DNA of 64,000 nucleotides from assembly GCA_035649895.1 (NCBI GenBank), contig DASRIS010000181.1, positions 1 to 64,000 of the forward strand. The letters are read 5' to 3'. Positions within the stretch are counted from its first letter, which is position 1. Each line of letters opens with the position of its first letter. The position numbers and the translations under genes were made by a program. Below, piece by piece: positions 1 to 8,839 of the stretch. Source of the stretch: DASSUC01 sp035649895 (GTDB taxonomy: Bacteria; Actinomycetota; Actinomycetes; Mycobacteriales; Micromonosporaceae). Under the pieces are notes generated by a model. That model did no database searches and was not told the origin of the DNA. It saw only the letters and a list, made by a program, of their open reading frames with translations.

Positions 1-158
1 ACCTCCCGCACCAACGCCAGGTGCACCGCCGCCAGCCGCTGCTGCGCCACCCACAGCTCGTCCAACCCAGCGACCAGCTCACCGTCCGACAGCCCCCACA
101 CCGCAGTCCCGGCGCACGCCTCGACCGCCTGCGCGATCATCGCCGACACCACCCGCAT
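1..158 (-). CDS. DUF222/HNH endonuclease family protein, N-terminus only
   Basis: Only the first 52 codons are in the window; the gene runs off the left edge. The peptide starts MRVVSAMIAQAVEAC and continues through LSDGELVAGLDELWVAQQRL, which looks like the start of the actinobacterial DUF222 (13E12 repeat) proteins that usually end in an HNH nuclease domain. The HNH part would lie outside, so nuclease function is inferred only. The ATG at 158 is preceded by TAGGAT (complement of 165-170) six bases upstream with no Shine-Dalgarno sequence, suggesting a leaderless transcript. These genes are multicopy in many actinobacteria and behave like selfish or accessory genes. Confidence 0.6.
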   Translation of the reverse strand, partial: MRVVSAMIAQAVEACAGTAVWGLSDGELVAGLDELWVAQQRLAAVHLALVRE

Positions 159-422
159 ACCCCTATCCTAGTACTGAAGTTCGATAAATTCTACAGTGGA
201 CCGTTCTGCACCTGTAGAGTCCGACGGCAGACTCAGCACCGGATCGACCCGGGGCAGCTTCGCGCGTACGGACCACCGCGCGGGTACATGTGTGGCCCTG
301 GCTGCTCATGGTGATGCGCTCAACTGGAGCAACGACCTACGCGCGTCAAACGCCGCCGGCAACACGCACCAACACCAGGCTAAGAACAAGACCCTGGCCA
401 GGCGCTTAGGACACCGGGCCGG

Positions 423-1574
423 CTAGGGCTGGACCGCGGCCCGTGACCACGCCGCGATGTGCACCTCGGCGCTGGACTCCCAGGTGAACTCCTTGGCCCG
501 GTCGAAGCCGGCCTTTGCCAGCGCGTGCCGGCGCGCGTCGTCGTCGAGCAGCGCGGCGAGGTCGGCTCCGATCTGCTCCGGGTCCTCGCTGGTGTAGGCG
601 ACCGCGTCACCGCCCACCTCGGGCAGGGAGAGCCGGGGCGTGGTCAGCACCGGGGCGCTGCACGCCATCGCCTCCAGGATCGGCAGGCCGAAACCCTCGC
701 CATAGGACGGGTACGCCGCGATGAGCGCGCCGCCCAGGAAGCCGGGCAGGTCGGCGTAGCGCAGGTAGCCCGGACGCAGCAGGCGCAGGTGCGCCGGCAC
801 CTCGGCGACCGCCCGGTCGATCTCGTCGTCGTGCCCCTGCCCGCCGGCGATCACCAGCGCCGGCGGGTCCTCCCGCTCGCTTACCGCGCTCACCCAGCCC
901 CGGATCAGGTTGGGCACGTTCTTGCGGGGCTCCTTGGCGCCGAGGAACGCGATGTACGGCGTGGCGCCGAGCCCCAGGCGGGCGCGTACCCTTGCCTTCT
1001 CGTCGTCGCTCGGCGCGTGGAACGCGACCGGGTCCACCCCGTGGTAGGCCACGTCGATGCGGGTGGGATCGGCGTCGAGCAGCCGGATCAGCTCGTCGCG
1101 GGTTGCCTTGCTGGGCACGATGACCCGGGCGGCGCGGCGCAGCGAGGTCTTGATGGCAGACCGGAAGAACGTGCGCCGGGACTTGTCGTAGTGCTCGGGC
1201 TCGGTGAAGAACGTCGCGTCGTGCACGGTCACCGTCACCGGACAGCTGGCCCGCAGTGGGCAGGTGTAGAACGGCGAGTGCAGCACGTCCACACCGACCT
1301 GCTGGGCGAGCAGTGGCAGGCCGGTCTGCTCCCAGGCGAGGCGGGCTGGGCGGTGCGCGAGGGCGGCCGGTGCGCCGATCACCTCGACGCCCGGTAGCAG
1401 GCGGGTGTATCGCTCGGCATCGGTGCGCTGGCCCACCACCGCGAGGTCCACTGCGGTGCCGGAGACCCGGCAGAGCGCGCCGAGCAGACCGTCGACGTAT
1501 CGGCCGACGCCACCACGGTCGGCCGGGACACTCGTGGCGTCGACGAGCACGCGGGGCGGACGGCCGGCGGTCAC
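423..1574 (-). CDS. GT4-family glycosyltransferase
   Basis: A 383-residue retaining glycosyltransferase of the GT4/GT-B type, expected to transfer a sugar (often mannose or rhamnose) from a nucleotide donor in the cytoplasm, for example to a cell-envelope glycan. The N-terminal acceptor domain begins VLVDATSVPADRGGVGRYV. The C-terminal donor domain has the EX7E signature in GEGFGLPILEAMACSAP near residues 292-308, and GAKEPRKN marks the domain junction. I place the start at GTG 1574 rather than GTG 1589 because AAGGAG (complement of 1580-1585) sits five bases before it. It is divergent from the TIGR03089 gene across 137 bp. Acceptor and donor cannot be told from sequence. Confidence 0.85.
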   Translation of the reverse strand: MTAGRPPRVLVDATSVPADRGGVGRYVDGLLGALCRVSGTAVDLAVVGQRTDAERYTRLLPGVEVIGAPAALAHRPARLAWEQTGLPLLAQQVGVDVLHSPFYTCPLRASCPVTVTVHDATFFTEPEHYDKSRRTFFRSAIKTSLRRAARVIVPSKATRDELIRLLDADPTRIDVAYHGVDPVAFHAPSDDEKARVRARLGLGATPYIAFLGAKEPRKNVPNLIRGWVSAVSEREDPPALVIAGGQGHDDEIDRAVAEVPAHLRLLRPGYLRYADLPGFLGGALIAAYPSYGEGFGLPILEAMACSAPVLTTPRLSLPEVGGDAVAYTSEDPEQIGADLAALLDDDARRHALAKAGFDRAKEFTWESSAEVHIAAWSRAAVQP

Positions 1575-1711
1575 GGGAACTCCTTGCACTTCTCGGCTAC
1601 ATCATCGGAGTCGACTGTTGACCTCCAGCCTACGCCGCGTCGTCAGCAGGCAGATGTCCGCGACGCGACCCGATGAGAGTAATCAGCATCCGTACCTAGG
1701 TATGGTCGGGC

Positions 1712-2434
1712 ATGGCCACGATCTCCGCGCTCTTCACCGCCGCCGTCGCGGCCGACCCTACCCGGCCGCTGCTGACGTACTACGACGACGCGACCGGCGA
1801 GCGCACGGAGCTGTCCGGGACGACCCTAGCCAACTGGGTGGCCAAGACCGCCAACCTGCTGGTGGACGGCTGCGGCCTGGTCCCGGGCGACCGGGCCGCG
1901 GTGCTGCTGCCGCCGCACTGGCAGACCGCAGCGGTCCTGCTCGGCTGCTGGTCGGCCGGAGTAGTCGTGGACCTGGACCCGGCCGGGGCCGACGGTGGGC
2001 CGGCTGAGGTCGCGTTCGTAGTAGCAGACCGGCCCGCCGCGCCGCCGGCCGCCGACATTTTCGGCCTGGCCCTGGCCCCGTTCGCCACGCCGATGCGCCA
2101 GCCGCCGCCAGGCGTGAGCGACTTCGTGCTGGAGGTACGCGGCCACGGCGACCGCTTCCAGCCGGCGTACCCGGTCTCGGCCACGTCCCCGGCGCTGCCG
2201 GGCGTCTCCCACGGCGAGCTGTGCGCGGCGGCTGCCGAGCGGTGCGCGGCGCTGGGCATGACGGCCGGGGCCCGGGTGCTGCTCGACGCAGCGGCAACGC
2301 CTGACCCGGTCGACTGGCTGCTCGCACCGCTGGCGGGCGGCGTCTCGGTGGTCCTCTGCGCCCACCTGGACCGGGACCGGCTGCCCCGGCGGCTCACCGA
2401 CGAGCGGGTCACCGCGACAGTGGGGCTCGGCTGA
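1712..2434 (+). CDS. TIGR03089 family protein
   Basis: A 240-residue protein resembling the N-terminal part of AMP-binding (ANL) enzymes, seen in DRAAVLLPPHWQTAAVLLGC, where ligases have a similar early block. It is too short to hold the adenylation core and lacks the P-loop and the C-terminal lysine subdomain. It matches the actinobacterial TIGR03089 family in size and character; its function is unknown. It converges with acetoacetyl-CoA synthetase, a true ANL enzyme, 67 bp away. TATGGT at 1701-1706 lies five bases before the ATG and TAGGTA overlaps it, so translation may be leaderless. Confidence 0.75.
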   Translation: MATISALFTAAVAADPTRPLLTYYDDATGERTELSGTTLANWVAKTANLLVDGCGLVPGDRAAVLLPPHWQTAAVLLGCWSAGVVVDLDPAGADGGPAEVAFVVADRPAAPPAADIFGLALAPFATPMRQPPPGVSDFVLEVRGHGDRFQPAYPVSATSPALPGVSHGELCAAAAERCAALGMTAGARVLLDAAATPDPVDWLLAPLAGGVSVVLCAHLDRDRLPRRLTDERVTATVGLG

Positions 2435-2501
2435 GCAGCCCAGTCAAAGCGGGACCAGGCCAAGCGCGGGGAGAGCGGAGCCAGACCGAGCGGGGCCGAC
2501 G

Positions 2502-4478
2502 TCAGGTCGCGCTGCGCTCCTTGGCGAGCTGCTCGAACGCGGTGAGCGACTCCGGGTTGGCGAGCGCGCCCTTTGCCGCAGCCCGGTCCACCGGCGTACC
2601 GGTGAGGATCCGCTTCACCGGCACCTCGAGCTTCTTCGCGCTCAGCGTGCGCGGCACCGCCCGTACCTGGTAGATCTCGTCCGGCGTGTGCCGGGGCGAC
2701 AGCGCGGTACGCAGCTCGCCCGCGATCCGCCGGCGCAGCGCCTCGTCCAGCTCCAGCCCCTCCCGGAGGACCACGAACAACAGCAGCTCACCAGGGCCGC
2801 CCTCGGCATCCTCAAGGTGGACCACGACCGAGTCGACCACCTCGTCGAGCCCCTCGACCACCGAGTAGAACTCCGCGGTGCCCAGGCGCACCCCGCCCCG
2901 GTTGAGGGTCGCGTCCGACCGGCCGGTGATCACGCAGGTGCCGCGCTCGGTGAAGGTCACCCAGTCCCCGTGCCGCCACACGCCCGGGAACACGTCGAAG
3001 TACGCCGCCCGGTAGCGCTCCCCGGTCGGGTCGTTCCAGAAGCACACCGGCATGCTCGGCATCGGTTCGGTGATCACCAGCTCGCCGAGCTCGCCGACGA
3101 CCGGCTGGCCGGTCGGGTCGTACGCCTCGACCTTGGCACCCAGGCAGCGGCACGAGATCTCACCCTCGTAGACGGGCAGCAGGGGTGAGCCGCCGACGAA
3201 ACCGGTGCACACGTCGGTGCCGCCGGACAGCGACTGGAGCTGCACCGTCTCGCTGACCGCCTGGTACACCCAGCGGAAGCCCTCCGGCGGCAGCGGTGCG
3301 CCGGTCGACCCCAGCCCACGCAGGGCGGAGATGTCCACAATGGACTTTGGCTCCACACCGGCCTTGCGGCAGGAGAGCAGGAACGGCGCTGAAGTGCCGA
3401 AGTAGGTGATGCCGGCCTCAGCGGCCAGCCGCCACAGCGCGGTCAGGTCGGGGTGGGCCGGGTTACCGTCGAAGAGCACGATGCTCGCCCCCACGGCTGG
3501 CGCGGAGACCAGGAAGTTCCACATCATCCAGCCGGTGGTGGTGAACCAGAAGAACCGGTCCCGCGGCCCCAGGTCGTGGTGCAGGGCCAGCATCTTCAGG
3601 TGCTCCAGCAGGATGCCGCCATGGCCGTGCACGATCGGCTTGGGCAGGCCGGTGGTGCCGGAGGAGTAGAGCACGTACAGCGGGTGGTCGAACGGCACGG
3701 CCGCGAGCTCCAGCGGCTCGGCGGTGTCGGCCACCAGGTCCGCCCAGGGCAGCGCGCCGTCCGGGGGCGCCGCGCCGGGGTCCAGGTAGGAAAGCCAGAC
3801 GGTATGGGTGAGCGACGGCAGCGCGGCCCGGATCGCGGCCACCTCTGGGCCGCGGTCGACCAGCTTGTCGCCGTACCGGTAGCCGTCGACGGCGAGCAGG
3901 ACCCGCGGCTCGATCTGCTGCCAGCGGTCCACCACCGAGCGGGTGCCGAACTCCGGCGCGCACGAGGAGAACACCGCCCCCAGGCTCGCCGCGGCGAGCA
4001 TGAGCACGAAGGTCTCCGGGATGTTCGGGGCGTACGCCGCGACCCGGTCGCCCGGCCCGACGCCCAGCCGGCGCAGCCCGGCCCGCGCCCGCCGGACCTG
4101 CTCGCGCAGCTGCGCGGCGGTCAGCGTGACCGGGTCCCGGGTCTGCGAGTAGGCCAGCACGACCGGGTCGGTGTCGGCCCGGCCGGGCATGCGCAGCACG
4201 TGCTCGGCGTAGTTGAGCCGGGCGCCGGGGAACCACCGCGCACCCGGCATCTGCCGGCCGGCCAGCGTCTGGTCCGGCGCGGCGGGCGCGACCACGTCGA
4301 AGTAGTCCCAGACCGACTGCCAGAACCCCGGCAGGTCAGCCACTGACCAGCGCCACAGCGCGTCGTAGCCGGCGAGCTCCAGGCCGCGCTCCCGGGCCAG
4401 CCAGCCCAGGTAGTCGCCAACGCGGGCGGTCTGGCGCACGTCGGCCGGTGGCCGCCACAGCACGTCGCCTGCTGTCAT
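2502..4478 (-). CDS. aacS: acetoacetyl-CoA synthetase
   Basis: A 658-residue ANL-superfamily ligase that activates acetoacetate with ATP and CoA in the cytosol, feeding ketone bodies into lipid or polymer synthesis. The N-terminal ACS block (ARWFPGARLNYAEHVL) is followed by the adenylation P-loop YSSGTTGLPKPIVHGHGG, the segment QSLSGGTDVCTGFVGGSPLL typical of acetoacetate ligases, the hinge region TLNRGGVRLGTAEFY, and a C-terminal AKKLEVPVKRI with the catalytic lysine. Length matches the family. The start at ATG 4478 is preceded by GGAAGGAG at good spacing; an upstream in-frame ATG at 4520 lacks such a site. A short-chain acyl substrate other than acetoacetate is possible but less likely. Confidence 0.9.
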   Translation of the reverse strand: MTAGDVLWRPPADVRQTARVGDYLGWLARERGLELAGYDALWRWSVADLPGFWQSVWDYFDVVAPAAPDQTLAGRQMPGARWFPGARLNYAEHVLRMPGRADTDPVVLAYSQTRDPVTLTAAQLREQVRRARAGLRRLGVGPGDRVAAYAPNIPETFVLMLAAASLGAVFSSCAPEFGTRSVVDRWQQIEPRVLLAVDGYRYGDKLVDRGPEVAAIRAALPSLTHTVWLSYLDPGAAPPDGALPWADLVADTAEPLELAAVPFDHPLYVLYSSGTTGLPKPIVHGHGGILLEHLKMLALHHDLGPRDRFFWFTTTGWMMWNFLVSAPAVGASIVLFDGNPAHPDLTALWRLAAEAGITYFGTSAPFLLSCRKAGVEPKSIVDISALRGLGSTGAPLPPEGFRWVYQAVSETVQLQSLSGGTDVCTGFVGGSPLLPVYEGEISCRCLGAKVEAYDPTGQPVVGELGELVITEPMPSMPVCFWNDPTGERYRAAYFDVFPGVWRHGDWVTFTERGTCVITGRSDATLNRGGVRLGTAEFYSVVEGLDEVVDSVVVHLEDAEGGPGELLLFVVLREGLELDEALRRRIAGELRTALSPRHTPDEIYQVRAVPRTLSAKKLEVPVKRILTGTPVDRAAAKGALANPESLTAFEQLAKERSAT

Positions 4479-4544
4479 CGCGCTCTCCTTCCGGCCCCTT
4501 CCAGCTACGCCTGCGGCCATCCTGCCGCACCGGCCCGCTCCCCC

Positions 4545-4566
4545 GCCTACTCCCCCGGGAGTAGGC
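4545..4566. promoter_or_regulatory. 22-bp perfect palindrome between divergent genes, candidate operator
   Basis: GCCTACTCCC, then CC, then GGGAGTAGGC form a perfect inverted repeat with 10-bp arms. It sits in the 203-bp spacer between the divergent aacS and DUF1707 genes, 67 bp before the first and 116 bp before the second start codon. The position fits a repressor or activator site; a small hairpin cannot be excluded. Confidence 0.45.
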
Positions 4567-4681
4567 CCGCCCGCCGCACGTACGCCGGGCAGGGCAGCTC
4601 AGATGCCCTCCGCGGGCCGACGCGACCGGACCCGGCGGCCGGCCACCCTGGACCAAGCTGACGCATGACAAGGAGGCACTG

Positions 4682-5260
4682 ATGTCGACGCAACCGTCTG
4701 GCCCGCCCCGGGTGCGCACCTCGGACGCGGAGCGGGAGGACGTGGTCACCATCCTGCGGGTGGCCATCGGCGAGGGCCGGCTGACCCTGGCCGAGGGCGA
4801 GGAGCGGATCGCCGCGGTCTACGCGGCGACGTACCGGGACGAGCTGGGCCCGCTCACCACGGACCTGCCCAATGGCGGGCGGAGGGCGCTGCTGGAGACG
4901 CCGGAGGCGAAGGCGCGGCTGGCCGCGTACGCCCGGCACCGGCTGCGCCGGCACGGCGCGTTCGTCGCCGTGGCGGCGGCGGTGCTGGTCGGCCTGTGGG
5001 TGGCGTCCGGGGCGCTGTTCTTCTGGCCGGCGATCCTGCTCGCTCTCCTCGCGGTCAGCCTGCTCCGCCATGTCGCGTGGTACCGGCGCGGTGGGCGGTG
5101 GGGCTGGCGCGGGCACCGGTCCGGCCGGGACTGGTCCGGGCAGGGCTGGTCCGATCGGGACCAGCCGGGCTGGTCCGGCCGGGGGTGCCGCGGGCGGCAC
5201 GGGGACCGGGCCGGGTGGGAGCACGCCGGCGCGGGCCACCGCGGCACGCCGGGCGAGTGA
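4682..5260 (+). CDS. DUF1707 membrane protein with W/R/G-rich tail
   Basis: A 192-residue protein. Residues 8-60 (RTSDAEREDVVTILRVAIGE onward) form the DUF1707 domain, an SHOCT-like small domain common in actinobacterial membrane proteins. Residues about 92-130 form two hydrophobic helices separated by a short turn (VAAAVLVGLWVASGALFF and AILLALLAVSLL). The tail is rich in Trp, Arg, Gly and Asp with repeated GWSxRDxxGW-type patterns and is probably disordered. AAGGAGG lies just before the ATG. A perfect 11-bp hairpin follows the stop. Function is unknown. Confidence 0.8.
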   Translation: MSTQPSGPPRVRTSDAEREDVVTILRVAIGEGRLTLAEGEERIAAVYAATYRDELGPLTTDLPNGGRRALLETPEAKARLAAYARHRLRRHGAFVAVAAAVLVGLWVASGALFFWPAILLALLAVSLLRHVAWYRRGGRWGWRGHRSGRDWSGQGWSDRDQPGWSGRGCRGRHGDRAGWEHAGAGHRGTPGE

Positions 5261-5268
5261 GCCACGCC

Positions 5269-5295
5269 GCGGGCCGGCCACTGCGGCCGGCCCGC
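5269..5295 (+). terminator. intrinsic-type terminator hairpin after the DUF1707 gene
   Basis: GCGGGCCGGCC, loop ACTGC, GGCCGGCCCGC is a perfect 11-bp stem starting nine bases after the stop codon. There is no U-tract, which is usual in high-GC actinobacteria. Confidence 0.6.
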
Positions 5296-5629
5296 AGCCC
5301 CCCTGACCAGCTTGTACTGACGGAGCAGCGTGGACCCACTGCGGTGTGCCCCCTCCGCGCGGACCCGCCTGCGGTCGCTGCCCAGTCACGTCCACTCCAG
5401 GGGTTCGCGGCCGCTGTGCTATGTGGATCATGTCGCGCCGCCGGCCCACGAGCCTGGCGCCCTACCGCTGCTCACCATTGTCGCCACCCACCCTGCCGCT
5501 ACTCTCCACTATGGACAAGAGCCACCGGCGGGACACATCCCGCGCAACCGCACTGCGACCTAGCGTGACGTGCGCGCAGGACGTCCGGTGCGGGCTGCTT
5601 GGGGGTTCGGGAGGCGGTACGGTGCGCCC
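5296..5629. other. 334-bp spacer without a recognisable gene
   Basis: Only short reading frames without family resemblance or ribosome binding sites are present. The right end contains TACGGT at 5618-5623, six bases before the next start codon, a likely -10 box. I see no other structure. Confidence 0.5.
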
Positions 5630-6430
5630 ATGCGTCATCTTTGGAGCCTGATCGCCGGAGTCGTGATAGCACCGCTGGCCTGGGGACTCCTCGCAATCGG
5701 CCAGCCCCAGTCGAGCGAGACCATCGCAGCGTGGGAGCAGCAGGACACGATCTACACCGGGGACCTGCTCAAGCCGGCCGCCTTCCTGGCCGTCGCGGCG
5801 ATCCTGCTGGGCCTGGTCGCGACGCTGCGGTTCTCGCCGGCCGGCGCGCTCGTCGCCGGCCTGCTGCTCCTGGTGCCTGCGGTGGGCCTCTTCGTCGACC
5901 CGGCGTCCTTGCGCAACGGCCTGCCGGACGACTTCACGCTCGCCGGGCAGACGGTGCACGTGCGCACCCCCTTGGACAACGGCACCCTCCTGCTCCTCGG
6001 CCTGCTCCTGGTGGTCTCCGCCTTCAGCGTCCAGCGCTGGCGGCGCTGGCCGGTCGCTGAGCCGGGGCTGGAGACCGAGCCGGACACCGAGGTGCTGCCG
6101 GGACCGTCGGGCGAGTCGACCGACCCGGACACCGAGCCGCTGACCGTCCCACCGGACAGCTCACCATGGCGCCCGTCCACGCCGGCCCCGTCCGCCTCGA
6201 CACCGTCCGCCTCGGCACCGCGCACAGCCGATGACGAGGTGGCGACGACGCCATGGCACCTGTCCACGGCGGAGCCGACCGAGCGCCTCTCCCCGGCCCC
6301 GTCAGCGCCGACCGCCCCGGCCCCGTCCGCTGCGCCGCCGTCCTGGCCGCCCCGGGAGCCGACCGGGCGCGCATCGACCGCCGACTCCCCCTGGGCCGGG
6401 CCGCCGGCCCGGCGCGACGACACCGGCTGA
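5630..6430 (+). CDS. four-helix membrane protein with P/S/T-rich tail (paralogue of the next gene)
   Basis: A 266-residue protein of unknown function. The first ~145 residues hold four hydrophobic segments (LIAGVVIAPLAWGLLAIG, AAFLAVAAILLGLVATL, ALVAGLLLLVPAVGLFV, LLLLGLLLVVSAFSV) and end in QRWRRWPV. The remaining ~120 residues are Pro/Ser/Thr/Ala-rich, low complexity and probably cytoplasmic. It shares topology, the MRH start and the xRRWRRx boundary with the next gene, so the two are probably a tandem duplication. The ATG at 5630 is chosen because TACGGT ends six bases upstream, fitting leaderless translation. Upstream in-frame codons have no ribosome binding site. Confidence 0.7.
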   Translation: MRHLWSLIAGVVIAPLAWGLLAIGQPQSSETIAAWEQQDTIYTGDLLKPAAFLAVAAILLGLVATLRFSPAGALVAGLLLLVPAVGLFVDPASLRNGLPDDFTLAGQTVHVRTPLDNGTLLLLGLLLVVSAFSVQRWRRWPVAEPGLETEPDTEVLPGPSGESTDPDTEPLTVPPDSSPWRPSTPAPSASTPSASAPRTADDEVATTPWHLSTAEPTERLSPAPSAPTAPAPSAAPPSWPPREPTGRASTADSPWAGPPARRDDTG

Positions 6431-6601
6431 CCCACCCGTCACCCACCCCCGCCCGCTCCCGGCGCCCGAGGCTTACGGCGACGCCGCCGTACGACGACGA
6501 CCGAGGGCACCCGAGGTCAGGGCGCGCTGGAGGCGCCATACGAGGTCAGGGCGCACCGGAAGCGGAGCGGGGTCTTGAGGGTACGAGGTACCGTCCGGTA
6601 T

Positions 6602-7273
6602 ATGCGCCACTTCGGCAGCGTCCTGCTCTCCCTCGTGCTGGCCCCGTTGATCTGGCTGAGTGCTGGCGTCGGCGCCAGCAAGCTCGCGGAAGGGTTGGCA
6701 GACGACCCGGACCGCCGTTCCGCCTTTGTCGGCTTGGTCGCCATCGGCGTCGGCGGCCTACTCTACAGCCTGCTGGTGCTCTCCCGGCTGTCGCCTCTCG
6801 GCCCGGTGCTCGTCGGGCTCGCGTTCGGCGGGGCCACGGTGTGGGCGGTGGTCGCCGCGAACTCGTTCCGCGACATGGTGCCCGAGGACTTCCTCGGCGT
6901 GTCGGGTGCCGGGCGGCTGCCCGCCTCCGGCTACGCGGCGCTGCTGGCCGTGCCGCTGCTCGCCACGATCTTCAGCGCCCGCCGCTGGCGGCGCTACGAC
7001 TACGAGCCGGACGAGGCGAGCCAGCAGACCGGGTACGGCGGCGCGTCGCTGAGCGAGACCCGACGGACCAGCAGCTACGGCGGGGACTACGACCCCTACG
7101 GCTACGGCTCGTCCAGCTACGGTTCCTCCAGCTACGGCGGGTACGACTCGCCGGGCTACGACTCCTACGGGTCGTCGCGGCACGGCTCGTCGTACTCGCC
7201 GGCCAGCCCGCCCCTGTCCACGTACCGCCGGGGCGACGACCCGGACGACACCCAGACGATGCCCGGCCGGTGA
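6602..7273 (+). CDS. four-helix membrane protein with Ser/Tyr/Gly-rich tail
   Basis: A 223-residue paralogue of the preceding gene. Four hydrophobic segments (VLLSLVLAPLIWLSAGVG, AFVGLVAIGVGGLLYSLLVL, GPVLVGLAFGGATVWAVV, YAALLAVPLLATIFS) end at ARRWRRYDY, followed by a tail built from repeats of the type SSYGS/YGGYDSPGYDSYG, rich in Tyr, Ser and Gly and likely disordered. TACCGT ends seven bases before the ATG at 6602, again suggesting a leaderless transcript. The gene ends convergent with an acyl-CoA dehydrogenase. Its role is unknown; the tail could mediate protein assembly, but this is speculation. Confidence 0.7.
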   Translation: MRHFGSVLLSLVLAPLIWLSAGVGASKLAEGLADDPDRRSAFVGLVAIGVGGLLYSLLVLSRLSPLGPVLVGLAFGGATVWAVVAANSFRDMVPEDFLGVSGAGRLPASGYAALLAVPLLATIFSARRWRRYDYEPDEASQQTGYGGASLSETRRTSSYGGDYDPYGYGSSSYGSSSYGGYDSPGYDSYGSSRHGSSYSPASPPLSTYRRGDDPDDTQTMPGR

Positions 7274-7392
7274 CATACCCCGGCCGGTGGGACCTGCCGG
7301 CGGCACCCCCGCCGGTGGCACCCCCGCCGGTAGCGCCGCGGCCGGTGTGGCGCTGCGACGGGACAGCACCGGAGAGACGGGCGGCGCGAGGG

Positions 7393-8550
7393 TCAGCCGC
7401 GCAGCAGCTGGCGTGCCATCACGACCCGCTGCACCTGGTTCGTACCCTCGTAGATCTGGGTGATCTTGGCGTCCCGCATCATCCGCTCGAGCGGGAGGTC
7501 CTTGGTGCATCCGTAGCCGCCCAGCAGCTGCACGGCGTCCGTGGTGATCTCCATGGCGGCGTCGGAGGCGAAGCACTTCGCCGCGGCACCGAAGAAGGTC
7601 AGGTCCGCGTCGTCCCGCTCGGACTTGGCCGCCGCCACGTAGGTGAGCTGCCGCGCCGCCTCCAGCTTCATGCCCATGTCGGCGAGCATGAACTGGACGC
7701 CCTGGAAGTCGGCGACCGGCCGGCCGAACTGGTGGCGCTCCTGCACGTAGCGCTTTGCCAGGTCCAGCGCCCCTTGCGCGATGCCGACCGCCTGCGCGGC
7801 GATGGTGACCCGGGTGTGGTCGAGCGTGCGCAGCGCCAGCCGGAACCCCTCGCCGAGCTGGCCGACCAGCCGGTCGGCCGGGATGCGTACGTCGTCGAAG
7901 TAGACCTCGCGGGTGGGTGAGGCCTTGATGCCGAGCTTGCGCTCGAGCGCACCGAAGCTGACCCCGGGGTCGGACCGCTCGACCACGAAGGCGGAGATGC
8001 CCCGCGTGCCCGCGGCGGGGTCGGTGACGGCGAAGACCGTGTAGAGGTCGGCGGCTCCGGCGTTGGTGATCCACCGCTTGACCCCGTTGAGGACGAAGTG
8101 GTCGCCGTCGGTCCGGGCACGGGTGGTCATCGCCGCCGCGTCGCTGCCCGCCTCCGGCTCGGACAGGCAGTACGAGAACAGGCTCTCCCCCCGGGCGACC
8201 TGCGGCAGGTAGCGGCGCCTCACCTCGGCCGAGCCGGCGAGCAGCAGCGGTAGCGACCCGAGCTTGTTGACCGCCGGGATCAGGGAGGAGGATGCGCACG
8301 CCCGGGCCACCTCCTCGATCACGATCGCGGTGGCGAGCGCGTCCGCGCCGACGCCGCCGTACTCGGTCGGGATATGCGGGGCGTGGAGCTCTGACGCGCG
8401 GAGCACGTCGTACGACGCCTGCGGGAACCGCCCTGTTTCGTCCGCTTCTGCGGCATTAGGCGCGACCTTGCCCTCGCACACGGCCCGAACCGTCTCGCGG
8501 AGCACCTCGTGCCGCTCGGGCAGGCGGTACGCCTCGAAACCTCTCGCCAT
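7393..8550 (-). CDS. acyl-CoA dehydrogenase (FadE25/short-branched-chain type)
   Basis: A 385-residue FAD enzyme that should oxidise an acyl-CoA to the trans-2-enoyl-CoA and pass electrons to ETF. Family motifs are YCLSEPEAGSDAA (flavin and substrate binding), WITNAG, and the C-terminal IYEGTNQVQRVVMARQLL, whose Glu is the usual catalytic base in short/branched-chain members. ATG 8550 follows GGAG at seven bases; the in-frame GTG at 8625 lacks a site. From memory, mycobacteria carry fadE25 next to purE-purK, and here purE-purK lie 7 kb away. It is divergent from ugd across 289 bp. Exact chain specificity is not visible. Confidence 0.88.
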   Translation of the reverse strand: MARGFEAYRLPERHEVLRETVRAVCEGKVAPNAAEADETGRFPQASYDVLRASELHAPHIPTEYGGVGADALATAIVIEEVARACASSSLIPAVNKLGSLPLLLAGSAEVRRRYLPQVARGESLFSYCLSEPEAGSDAAAMTTRARTDGDHFVLNGVKRWITNAGAADLYTVFAVTDPAAGTRGISAFVVERSDPGVSFGALERKLGIKASPTREVYFDDVRIPADRLVGQLGEGFRLALRTLDHTRVTIAAQAVGIAQGALDLAKRYVQERHQFGRPVADFQGVQFMLADMGMKLEAARQLTYVAAAKSERDDADLTFFGAAAKCFASDAAMEITTDAVQLLGGYGCTKDLPLERMMRDAKITQIYEGTNQVQRVVMARQLLRG

Positions 8551-8839
8551 CGCGCATCTCCAGTCTGCGGCCGGCCCTAAAGCCACTCTTGCGCCATCCT
8601 GCCACTCCGCCACGCCCGTCCCCACCTGCGGATCTTCCAGGCCATGGGTAGTACGCCACAGTGACCGGCACCTTGCGCACGGGCGTAGGCTGACCGACTA
8701 TCGTCGCGGTGGTTGCCCCGGCACGTGTGCGCCGGCCGGGTGGGGGTAACAGCGATTAGAGTCCATCGACCGTCATATCGCTGGTGATGGTCCACAGCGG
8801 CGCGGCATAGCGGCGCGAAGTGCGAGCGGAGAACACGCA

